Shown in pieces: positions 32,341 through 39,251 of a stretch of DNA of 40,631 nt (position 1 is its first letter; every line of letters begins with the position of its first letter). Source of the DNA: an uncultured Faecalibacterium sp. (GTDB taxonomy: Bacteria > Bacillota > Clostridia > Oscillospirales > Ruminococcaceae). Below the pieces are notes generated by a model, which saw nothing but the letters and a program-made list of their open reading frames with translations, did no database searches and was not told where the DNA came from. The position numbers and the translations under genes are program-made. Location of the stretch: positions 1 through 40,631 of the forward strand of contig CAKSWU010000018.1 of assembly GCA_934513205.1 (NCBI GenBank), in the 5' to 3' direction.

Positions 32341-32995
32341 ACTCTTCGACCTCGGTTTTGAAGGTTTGGCGGATGCCGTCCAGATCAACGTTCAGAGTCT
32401 CCGGGTAAGGGATCACCTGGAAGTTCTGGAAGCTCACACGGCCGTTTCCGCGGGAGCCGTGCCCGCCAAGGTAGTCCAGCTGGAGCAGCTTCATGGCCTT
32501 GGACAGAAGCGAAAGGTCCTCTTCCATCTCTTTGGGGTCGGACAGGTTGTAAACGATGTTGACCCCGAACCGGGCACCGGCAACTATGCGCTCGATCTGG
32601 CGTGGGTTGGCCTTGGAGGTAAGGCGGTTGATCGTGTTCTCCGACTTGACTTCGGTCACGCCCACGCCTTTCAGCTGGTCGTAGTTGAGCAGAAAGGCGT
32701 CCGCAAACTGCAGCCGCGCAAAACGGACCGGTTCGGAGCTGCCGAACATCCGCAGGAGCACCTCACCGTCTGCGGAAAAATCCGGCAGCGTTTCGCCGTT
32801 GACACAGCTGCGGCGGGCAAGCAGCGTGCGGAGCTTGCCCTTCAGGCTGCTGCCCGGCACGATGGGCAGCCCGGTGAACGGGTCACGGATGACAGGACTA
32901 TCCACGGTGCCGATGGCAGAAAAAGACGAAGAACCGCCGATGTGAAGCCCTGTGCGGACAACAAGGTCACACTTGATCAGAATTTTGCCGGTCAT
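32309..32995 (-). CDS. csm3: Csm3 backbone RNase subunit
   Basis: A 228-residue Cas7-like backbone subunit that binds crRNA and cuts target RNA every 6 nt. It matches the family closely: TGLHIGGSSSFSAIGTVDSPVIRDPFTGLPIVPGSSLKGKLRTLL. D32 in TVDSPV corresponds to the catalytic D33 of S. thermophilus Csm3, so target cleavage should be intact. GGHGSRGNGRV near residue 190 is the glycine-rich loop. It overlaps csm2 by ATGA. Confidence 0.96.
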   Translation of the reverse strand: MTGKILIKCDLVVRTGLHIGGSSSFSAIGTVDSPVIRDPFTGLPIVPGSSLKGKLRTLLARRSCVNGETLPDFSADGEVLLRMFGSSEPVRFARLQFADAFLLNYDQLKGVGVTEVKSENTINRLTSKANPRQIERIVAGARFGVNIVYNLSDPKEMEEDLSLLSKAMKLLQLDYLGGHGSRGNGRVSFQNFQVIPYPETLNVDLDGIRQTFKTEVEEYELFSAKAGV

Positions 32996-33444
32996 GATGC
33001 ATTCTCCTCTCCGGTTTTGGATTCAGAGTAGTAACGATGGAAGGCGACGAGGGCTTCCATGTAGTGGTAATAATCGATCAGGTCCTGCCGTGTGCAGGTA
33101 CCGACAGAGGACAGCTTGGCGAGATACTCAAACAGGTTGGCACTTTCCACAAACTGGCGCACCTGCGGGTCACGGCCGCATTCGTAAGCCAGGCGGATGC
33201 GCAGCAGCTTGATCTGATTGACGCTCTCCTTCAAAAGCCGCTCCTCGGTGCGGCGGTTCTCGTTGTTGTAAACGTCACAGGCTAGGCGGAGCAGGTTCTG
33301 GATCTTGGTCTTGGTGATCAGGGCGCAATTCTCCTTCATCAACTGTTCCGCAAAATCAACGTAGTTTTCCGGAATGACTGGCTCTGCGGCAGCGGCCTTT
33401 TGCTTGGCCGGGCCTTTGCCGGAAGGATGATTCGACTTTGGCAT
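32992..33444 (-). CDS. csm2: Csm2 small subunit
   Basis: A 150-residue all-helical small subunit that lines the Csm filament. It has a lysine/proline-rich start (MPKSNHPSGKGPAKQK), then NYVDFAEQLMKENCALITKTKIQNLLRLACDVYNNE and a C-terminal FVESANLFEYLAKLSSVGTCTRQDLIDYYHYMEALVAFHRYY. The latter matches the conserved Csm2 end. The ATG at 33444 is chosen for its GGGAGAGAG ribosome-binding site; it starts 2 bp beyond the cas10 stop codon. Confidence 0.92.
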   Translation of the reverse strand: MPKSNHPSGKGPAKQKAAAAEPVIPENYVDFAEQLMKENCALITKTKIQNLLRLACDVYNNENRRTEERLLKESVNQIKLLRIRLAYECGRDPQVRQFVESANLFEYLAKLSSVGTCTRQDLIDYYHYMEALVAFHRYYSESKTGEENAS

Positions 33445-33445
33445 A

Positions 33446-35689
33446 TCACTCTCTCCCTCGTTTCTGATAGACATAAATGTAGATCGCGGTGATCAGCTGT
33501 CGGCGCTGTTCCGGGTCCCGCGCCCAGTCCAGAACATTGTGCGAGAAGGTCCGGTATGCGTCCTGCTGGGCAGGGCTTGCCTTCTTCTCATCCGGGCGCA
33601 GCCGGGCAAGCAGGTAGACGCACCGTGCAAAATTGACGTGGTCCTTCCGGGTATTGCGAAGCAGGTCGGTCAGGTTGTACAGCATGGAATTGCCGCGGTG
33701 ATCATCGTCGTCGTTTTTCTGGACCTGCGCAAAGAACTGCTCCAGACAGGCCATCTTCTCGCCCAGCACCTTGTCCTGCAGCACATCCCAGGAATAGGTG
33801 TGGTCGGGCACGGCGTCGAACAGTGCGGCACCGTTCTTGCCGGGCAGCTTTTTGGCTTCGTCCTCCAGCGCGGCGGTCTGTTCGGCGGCGGCGCGGATGG
33901 GATAATGTTCGTTGAACATTGCGATGCCCGCGCTGATGGTCAGTGCCCCGCAGGTGTAGCTGCGCAGGTGCTTCTGGATGCGCAGGGCGGCCTGCAGGGT
34001 GTGGTTCCAGGCACCGACCAGAAAGACGTCGTCGCCGCCGGCGTAGACGATGCTGACCCAAAGCCCCTGCAGCAGGCCGTTGATGTGGTACTTGAAGAAC
34101 AGCGACATCTGCCGCGAGAACGCTGCGGCGCGGAACAGGTTGACGTACTTCATCCGCTGCACGGGGTCGGTCTGGTCCGGCTGCTCAAAGCCGGCAATAA
34201 AGGCCTGCCCCAGATTGTCTACGTCCATGCGGCAGACGGCGATGCGGCGGATGCCCTCCGACTGGTCGGCAAAATCCTCAATATTGTTGCTGGCGGCATA
34301 GTCGCCGACGAACAGGTTGATGGACGGGCTGAGCGTCCGCACCAGCCGGTTCTTGGTGTAGGAGCGCACAGTGTCAGCGCAGAGGGCGGAGTCGTTCGAG
34401 AACGAAAGGAACCGTTTGCTGCCCCGGATGCCCGGCAGCGCAAAGGCACCGGGGCGGGGCGTGCTGTGGACCAGATAAATCGACTGGTTCTGGATCTGTG
34501 CCGACAGGTTGGCAAACCGATTGCACCACGGGCAAAGACCCTCGGCGTTGACCTGTGCGGAATTGCCGCACACCTTGCACTCCCGGGTACCGTCGGGGAT
34601 GGCCTGCACACGGTTCAGGGCGCGGAGCGCAGCGGCATCGTAGGGGTGCTGCTTGTGCTGTTCGGCAATGGCGTTGACCCGGCGGAACAGGGCCTTGTAG
34701 GGGCTTGCCTCTGCGGGGACATTGCACAGGTCGTTGGCGCTGCAGGGGGTCCAACCGTTGGCCAGGAACAGCTGCACGCCGAACTGTTCGTTCAGCCAGC
34801 CGTTGAAGGCCCGGTTCCAGTCGGCAAGGGTCTGCTGCACGGTGGCGGTGTTGGGCAGCAGGAGATAGCAGTGCCCGCCGCCGCTGTAAATGATGTTGGT
34901 CCGGGTCAGGCCGCAGCCGTCCAGCAGCTCGTCCATGTAGTGCTCCATGAGCAGTTCCAGAAAGAACGAACGGCTGCGGAGGGACCGCAGGGCACCCTCG
35001 GTGTGGACGGTGTAGATGAACCGCTGGATGCGGGAAAAGTCGGCGGTGTAGAGCAGGAACGCCGGTTCCCGGCGCAGCTCTGCGGGAGTGTCCAGCAGGG
35101 AAAAGGCGTCGGCCTGCTGCAGGTACTCGCTGACGCAGGCCGCCAGAGCCGCCGTCAGCTTGAGCTGGTCATAGAGGGAAATATCCCGGTCCTCTTCCCG
35201 CGCGGTGCTGGCAGGCAGGGCGCTGCACTGGGATTCCAGCAGGCCCAGCAGTGCGTTTGCCTGCGCCGGGCTGAACTGCAGGCCGGTGAGCTGCCCCGTC
35301 AGCTCCTGATAGAGCTCCCGGTAAACGGCGGCGGGGATGTCCGGCGCATCCTGCACGGGGTCGTGCAGGGCACCGTCCGGGCGGGCAGCCGGGACGGAAT
35401 ACCCGGGGTGCTCCCCGTTCAGGTGGCTGAAAATGGAGCGCAGGGGCCGGCAGCGGGAGCTGGCCGGTTCGGCGGCGGGGGTGTCGGCGGTCACAGACAG
35501 GCTGCGGGCAAAGGCCGCACAGCGGGCGGCGTCCGACCCTGCGGCCGCGCCGCCGCGCACGACAGCCCACTCCGGGGTGTCCGGCAGGGCGGCCAACAGG
35601 TCGGCTGCGGTCTTGTCGGCCCGGAAGGCCAGCTTGCCAAGGCCGTGCAGCAGGCCGCAGAAGGTGGCCTGCAAGGTGAGTGTGTTCAA
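33446..35689 (-). CDS. cas10: Cas10/Csm1 with intact GGDD and altered HD motif
   Basis: A 747-residue large subunit. The TTG at 35689 is preferred because AAGGAG lies 8 bases upstream and this start puts the HD motif at residue 15, as in S. thermophilus Csm1. There the motif reads LLHGLGKL, so the metal-binding Asp (D16 in family members) is Gly and ssDNA cleavage is probably lost. A four-Cys zinc site (CKVCG...CPWC, about 370-390) follows. The cyclase palm has CRMDVDNLG and an intact AGGDD (GGDD at 551-554), so cyclic oligoadenylate synthesis from ATP should work. This matches the two CARF genes nearby. It leads the cas operon, preceded by a 200-bp leader with two promoter-like elements. Confidence 0.95.
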   Translation of the reverse strand: MNTLTLQATFCGLLHGLGKLAFRADKTAADLLAALPDTPEWAVVRGGAAAGSDAARCAAFARSLSVTADTPAAEPASSRCRPLRSIFSHLNGEHPGYSVPAARPDGALHDPVQDAPDIPAAVYRELYQELTGQLTGLQFSPAQANALLGLLESQCSALPASTAREEDRDISLYDQLKLTAALAACVSEYLQQADAFSLLDTPAELRREPAFLLYTADFSRIQRFIYTVHTEGALRSLRSRSFFLELLMEHYMDELLDGCGLTRTNIIYSGGGHCYLLLPNTATVQQTLADWNRAFNGWLNEQFGVQLFLANGWTPCSANDLCNVPAEASPYKALFRRVNAIAEQHKQHPYDAAALRALNRVQAIPDGTRECKVCGNSAQVNAEGLCPWCNRFANLSAQIQNQSIYLVHSTPRPGAFALPGIRGSKRFLSFSNDSALCADTVRSYTKNRLVRTLSPSINLFVGDYAASNNIEDFADQSEGIRRIAVCRMDVDNLGQAFIAGFEQPDQTDPVQRMKYVNLFRAAAFSRQMSLFFKYHINGLLQGLWVSIVYAGGDDVFLVGAWNHTLQAALRIQKHLRSYTCGALTISAGIAMFNEHYPIRAAAEQTAALEDEAKKLPGKNGAALFDAVPDHTYSWDVLQDKVLGEKMACLEQFFAQVQKNDDDDHRGNSMLYNLTDLLRNTRKDHVNFARCVYLLARLRPDEKKASPAQQDAYRTFSHNVLDWARDPEQRRQLITAIYIYVYQKRGRE

Positions 35690-35802
35690 GGAATCATCTC
35701 CTTCGGGCAATGTATCAGAGAAACTCGCGGAAAATGATAGGCTCACAGGGGCAGAAACTCGCGCAGACGGAGCTGCTGCCCGCCATGAAAGGATTTGTTC
35801 CC

Positions 35803-35811
35803 ATTATAGCA
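35803..35811 (-). promoter_or_regulatory. Extended -10 promoter of the cas operon
   Basis: The minus strand reads TGCTATAAT, an extended -10 element without a strong -35. It lies about 115 bp upstream of the cas10 TTG. It could provide basal expression, with the island motif at 35905-35932 adding regulated expression. Confidence 0.6.
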
Positions 35812-35893
35812 CGGAATCCGACAAAGAAAAACGCCGAAAACAGAGAAATTTCGACCGCTTTTTTGGAGAAACTTCCAGTGGAAAACAGCCCGT

Positions 35894-35937
35894 ATTCTAA
35901 TATAAAAGCTGCGGAAACTCCCGCAGTTGGAAAAATT
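35894..35937 (-). promoter_or_regulatory. Island motif copy 7 (cas10 operon, opposite strand)
   Basis: On the minus strand TTTTTCCAAC (TTCCAAC 35932-35926) is followed by 16 bases and GCTTT (35909-35905). The spacing equals that of the six plus-strand copies, and GCTTT is also the form in copy 6. The leader to the TTG start is about 215 bases, longer than for other island genes. Confidence 0.6.
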
Positions 35938-35970
35938 GCGGAAAAAATCGGGAACAGCCCGAAATCTCAC

Positions 35971-36022
35971 AAAAAAGTAGCCGCCCCGCTTTGCCGCACA
36001 AAACTGTGCAGTAAAGCGGGGC
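35971..36022 (-). terminator. Terminator of CRISPR array 2
   Basis: On the minus strand GCCCCGCTTT pairs with AAAGCGGGGC around a loop with an inner GCAC/GTGC stem. A T6 run follows 6 bases after the stem. It separates array 2 from the cas operon promoters. Confidence 0.8.
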
Positions 36023-36032
36023 AGCTGCCTGT

Positions 36033-36640
36033 GTCCCCTTGCGGGGTGTGATGGCTGTGAGTCCATGTACGATGACGCATTCATCGAGGGTACAAGTTCC
36101 AACGTCCCCTTGCGGGGTGTGATGCGGCTGCTGCGGTTGGCGTAGCGAGATTCAAAAAGTGATTTCCAACGTCCCCTTGCGGGGTGTGATCCAAGTGCCC
36201 TTACCATGGCATCCACGCTGCTTGGGGGTTTGTCCTACGTCCCCTTGCGGGGTGTGATTTGGACTTATGGTTGATACCACAATAGATCATATGGGGTTTA
36301 ATCCTACGTCCCCTTGCGGGGTGTGATTCGTCAAGCTGGTTCCTATGTATCCCAATGCTCAGTTGTTACCTATGTCCCATTTAGTGAAGGTTTTCCTACG
36401 TCCCCTTGCGGGATATAATAGCATATCCACTATAGCAATAAGAGACAGTTTTGGGATTAATTTACCGTCCCCTTGCGGGGTGTGATCTTGAACACTGTGA
36501 TGAGATCGGACATACTGACACGGCGAATTCTCCGTCCCCTTACGGGGTGTGATTGTTGAGTATGGGCGCTTCAACTTTTGCAGGTTTTAAGCCTTTTACA
36601 GGTCTCAAGCCGAATCCTACGTCCCCTTGCGGGGTGTGAT
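36033..36640 (-). CRISPR. CRISPR array 2, 9 repeats, variant handle
   Basis: Repeat cores (as plus-strand GTCCCCTTGCGGGGTGTGAT) start at 36033, 36104, 36171, 36239, 36308, 36400, 36467, 36534 and 36621. Units are 67-71 bp except two long ones of 92 and 87 bp. Read on the minus strand the stem is the same CCCC-GCAA-GGGG as in array 1, but the 8 bases after it are mostly ACGTAGGA or ACGTTGGA, with ACGGAGAA and ACGGTAAA once each. The 5' repeat part is reduced to ATCACACC. Repeats at 36400 and 36534 carry stem or flank changes. The promoter lies at the right, so it is transcribed leftward. Confidence 0.93.
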
Positions 36641-36707
36641 GGCAAAAATGAACAAAAGTGACCGACCGGGAACCGGCAGAATACACCTTTTTCATAATGC
36701 TGGCACC

Positions 36708-36716
36708 ATTATAACA
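36708..36716 (-). promoter_or_regulatory. Leader promoter of CRISPR array 2
   Basis: The minus strand reads TGTTATAAT, an extended -10 element, about 70 bp upstream of the first repeat of the leftward array. The -35 region is a weak TTTTCT-like sequence. Confidence 0.6.
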
Positions 36717-36825
36717 CACTCTGCGCAAAAAGAAAAGCGGAATGGAGAAAAGAATGCCGCTTTTTCCGGTGCGAACCGCGCAGGAGGTGCGCGTAAAAAA
36801 ACATGAATTTTAAGATCTTGCACCG

Positions 36826-36870
36826 AAAATTCCAACTGCGGCTGCTCCGGCGGGCTTATCTTATGTGACC
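36826..36870 (+). promoter_or_regulatory. Island motif copy 4 (Gly/His-rich protein gene)
   Basis: TTCCAAC (36830-36836), 16 bases, GGCTT (36853-36857), 7 bases, then GTGACCGGA, where only GTG of the third box is kept. The GGCTT box ends 47 bp before the ATG at 36905. Confidence 0.6.
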
Positions 36871-36904
36871 GGACAAAAACAGACGAATGCGAAAGGAGCA
36901 CACA

Positions 36905-37357
36905 ATGGGATTCTTCAGTTCCCTTTGGGGCAAAAACAGCGAGAACGGCAAAAACACCCAGAACAACACACCGACGGTGCAGCAGCCGAGAATGACGGAG
37001 GCGCAGCGGCACGATGCCTTTGTGCAGTCCCTGCGCGAGAACACGGCAAACGGGAAGTACGGCCCCGTACCCACCCAGAGCACTGCACGCAAAGCCGCGG
37101 CCGGCTCCTCCGAGGACGGCGGCCGGGACCGCGGGGATGACCCGGGTGCCCCCGGCTCGCAGGGCCGCGAGAGCGGGCTGAAGTTTGGCACCTCCAAGTC
37201 GGTGTCGGCCTCTCAGGGCAGCGGCAAGGGCCGGGGTGCCGGGCTGGGTCAGGGCGGCGGCCGCAGCGGCGGAGGACATGGGCCCGGTGGCCACGGCGGC
37301 CACGGCAGCGGCGGGCATGGCGGTCATAGCGGCGGCCACGACCATGGCGGGCGCTGA
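36905..37357 (+). CDS. Gly/His-rich low-complexity island protein
   Basis: A 150-residue protein. The N-terminal part (MGFFSSLWGKNSENGKNTQNN, then MTEAQRHDAFVQSLRENTANGKYGPVPTQSTARKAAAG) is polar with one likely helix. The last 35 residues are almost only Gly, His and Ser (GGHGPGGHGGHGSGGHGGHSGGHDHGG). Such tails can bind metal ions. There is no signal peptide or membrane helix. GAAAGGAG precedes the ATG, and the island motif makes a real gene likely despite low complexity. Function unknown. Confidence 0.6.
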   Translation: MGFFSSLWGKNSENGKNTQNNTPTVQQPRMTEAQRHDAFVQSLRENTANGKYGPVPTQSTARKAAAGSSEDGGRDRGDDPGAPGSQGRESGLKFGTSKSVSASQGSGKGRGAGLGQGGGRSGGGHGPGGHGGHGSGGHGGHSGGHDHGGR

Positions 37358-37368
37358 AACTTTTTTGC

Positions 37369-37416
37369 GTTTTTCCAACCGCAGCCCAACCGGCGGGCTT
37401 GTCTGTAGTGTAAGAC
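37369..37416 (+). promoter_or_regulatory. Island motif copy 3 (small membrane protein operon)
   Basis: TTTTTCCAAC (TTCCAAC 37373-37379), 16 bases, GGCTT (37396-37400), 7 bases, GTGTAAGAC (37408-37416). The box ends 48 bp before the ATG at 37449. Confidence 0.65.
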
Positions 37417-37448
37417 AAACCTGCTTCAACAGAAAAGGAGAACCCACT

Positions 37449-37715
37449 ATGTTTGAGTCTGCACTTGGCAACCTGTGTATCGTGATCTGCGGCATGACCG
37501 TGCTGCTTTCGGCCTTTTTCATCTGGCGCACGGAGACGCTGCCCAACCGGCTGGTCGTCGCTGCTGCGGCGGCGCTCGTGCTGATCTTCCGCTGGCAGAT
37601 CAGTATGATGATCTACCAGTTCGTGGCGTCCATCTTCTCGCTCATCGCACTGTTCGTGGGCGTCGTGCTGCTCTGCGCCCTGCCCTTTGTGCTCATCCGT
37701 CTCTTCCTGCACTGA
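37449..37715 (+). CDS. Small three-helix membrane protein
   Basis: An 88-residue, nearly all-hydrophobic protein with three membrane segments: NLCIVICGMTVLLSAFFIW, LVVAAAAALVLIFRW and ISMMIYQFVASIFSLIALFVGVVLLCALPFVLI. GAAAAGGAG precedes the start. It heads a three-gene operon with 37728 and 38091. Unknown family; a membrane partner for the downstream peptidase is plausible. Confidence 0.7.
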   Translation: MFESALGNLCIVICGMTVLLSAFFIWRTETLPNRLVVAAAAALVLIFRWQISMMIYQFVASIFSLIALFVGVVLLCALPFVLIRLFLH

Positions 37716-37727
37716 GGGGGTGAAAGG

Positions 37728-38060
37728 ATGGAGTACGCGTTCACGCTGAATGTCCTGCCCGTGGTCGGCGGTGTGGTGATCGTGCTGGTGCTGGTGCTCT
37801 GTGAGCTTGGCAGCACCGGCTTTGGCGGCGGTCTGCCGTCGGGCGGCTACCGGTATTACATCGGAGAGCACACCGTGCTGTATCTCCGGCAGTCCGGCAC
37901 ACGCTGCCGGGCCTATGTGCTGGAGGGCGAAGCCCCGCCGGCGGTGCCGCTGCACCACTCCCGGGGCGGTACTTATTTCAAGGTGTGGGCGGCCTCTCCG
38001 GCAGAGGCCGAGCTGGAGATCGAACAGGCTTATCAGCGGCGGCCGGAGCTTGAGCAGTAA
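37728..38060 (+). CDS. Single-span membrane protein of unknown function
   Basis: A 110-residue protein with one N-terminal membrane helix (VLPVVGGVVIVLVLVLCEL) and a soluble strand-rich domain (YRYYIGEHTVLYLRQSGTRCRAYVLEGEAPPAVPLHHSRGGTYFKVWAASPAEAELEIEQAY). GAAAGG lies just before the ATG, 12 bp after the previous stop. No family recognised. Confidence 0.68.
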   Translation: MEYAFTLNVLPVVGGVVIVLVLVLCELGSTGFGGGLPSGGYRYYIGEHTVLYLRQSGTRCRAYVLEGEAPPAVPLHHSRGGTYFKVWAASPAEAELEIEQAYQRRPELEQ

Positions 38061-38090
38061 GGGCAGCCGCACAACAGAAAGGAACCCGTT

Positions 38091-39158
38091 ATGGCAAAAC
38101 TCCGGAAACTGGTCGGGTGGCTCCCGGCCGTGGGCGCAATGATCTTCAATGGCTGTGTGATCGGTTGGCTGCACTGGGCAAAGCCGCAGCTTCTGGGGTC
38201 TTCGGTCCCCGGCAATGTCATCGCGGTCGGTTACACCATCCTGTTCCTGCTCTGGTGGTGTCTGGCCCCGGCAGCAACGGCCTGCGTGATCGGCGGGCCG
38301 TTCTTTCTGTGGTGCGCCGCGCTGCTGCCGGCGGAGCTGCTGTTTGCGCTGACAGCGCTCCGGCAGGTCTGGCCGGTGGGGGTGCTGCTGGCAGTCCTCT
38401 GGTTTGCGGGCGTGTTCTGGTTCCGGCGCGAGAGCTTCCGGCAGTTCCGACGGCAAAGCCGCCGCTGCGGGTACGACGACTTTGCCCTCCTGTGCGGAGA
38501 GGACCGCGTCCGGGAGAACTGCCGCCGGTTCGGCGTGCTGCTGGCAACGCTCCTGCTGGCAGTGCCGGCGTGCTGGGGCATGTGGAGCAGCCGGGTGTAC
38601 CTGACCGCAGCGGCACCCGCGCAGACGCAGGCGGAAACAACGGCGCAGCTCCACGAAAAGAAATTCCTGCCCGGCTTTGCGGAGGATGTCTGGGAAACGG
38701 CGTCGCTGGACAGCAAGACCGAACTGGCAAAGCAGCTGGCCGCCTATGAGCTTGCCATGCTGGGGGTGCCGGACGGGACAGATGTTACGGTCCAGCCGCT
38801 CGACGAGGACTGGCTGGGCTACTACAGCGTCTCCTCCCGGCAGATCGTGCTCTCCCGGTCTGTGCTGGAAAGCGGGACCGCGCAGGAGACCATGGACACC
38901 ATCGCCCACGAGGCGTACCATGCGCAGCAGGCCTATGTGGTGGAGAACATCGACTGGGACGATGCTGCGACCCAGGCGGCCTACTACGACCAGGCCAGAC
39001 GATGGCTGCGGAACTATCAGAGCGGGTACGTCTCGGGCGACGAGGATATCTTGGGCTACTATTTCCAGCCGGTGGAGGCTGATGCCAGAGCTTATGCCAA
39101 AGAAGAAACTGAGAGGTTGCAGGAATTGATAAGTCGAAATTTGCAGGAGGATAATTGA
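38091..39158 (+). CDS. Membrane-anchored HExxH metallopeptidase
   Basis: A 355-residue protein. About five hydrophobic segments fill residues 8-180 (e.g. AVGAMIFNGCVIGWLHW, VIAVGYTILFLLWWCLAPAATACVI, FLWCAALLPAELLFALTAL, VGVLLAVLWFAGVFWF, FGVLLATLLLAVPACWGMW). The rest is a soluble zincin domain. HEAYH (H273, E274, H277) is followed by QPVEADARAYAKEE, whose E329 is a good third zinc ligand. This is the pattern of a gluzincin-type peptidase. It is the last gene of the motif-3 operon. A membrane protease encoded with a sigma-like factor recalls regulated proteolysis; the substrate is unknown. An anti-sigma or the neighbouring envelope proteins are candidates. Confidence 0.78.
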   Translation: MAKLRKLVGWLPAVGAMIFNGCVIGWLHWAKPQLLGSSVPGNVIAVGYTILFLLWWCLAPAATACVIGGPFFLWCAALLPAELLFALTALRQVWPVGVLLAVLWFAGVFWFRRESFRQFRRQSRRCGYDDFALLCGEDRVRENCRRFGVLLATLLLAVPACWGMWSSRVYLTAAAPAQTQAETTAQLHEKKFLPGFAEDVWETASLDSKTELAKQLAAYELAMLGVPDGTDVTVQPLDEDWLGYYSVSSRQIVLSRSVLESGTAQETMDTIAHEAYHAQQAYVVENIDWDDAATQAAYYDQARRWLRNYQSGYVSGDEDILGYYFQPVEADARAYAKEETERLQELISRNLQEDN

Positions 39159-39251
39159 AATAATTTTAAAATTGTGGCATATACATTATACGAAACATTG
39201 ATTTGGATGAACGCTCCACTGTCCAATGATGTATAAAGTGAGGTGCCTGCC

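Noticed and set aside
33539..35737. Plus-strand open frame of 732 codons
   Set aside because: Mirror of the GC-rich cas10 gene; Gly/Gln/Val-rich nonsense composition and no ribosome-binding site.
36915..38921. Minus-strand open frame of 668 codons
   Set aside because: Antisense to four supported genes and the Gly/His-rich stretch; stop-poor only because of high GC.
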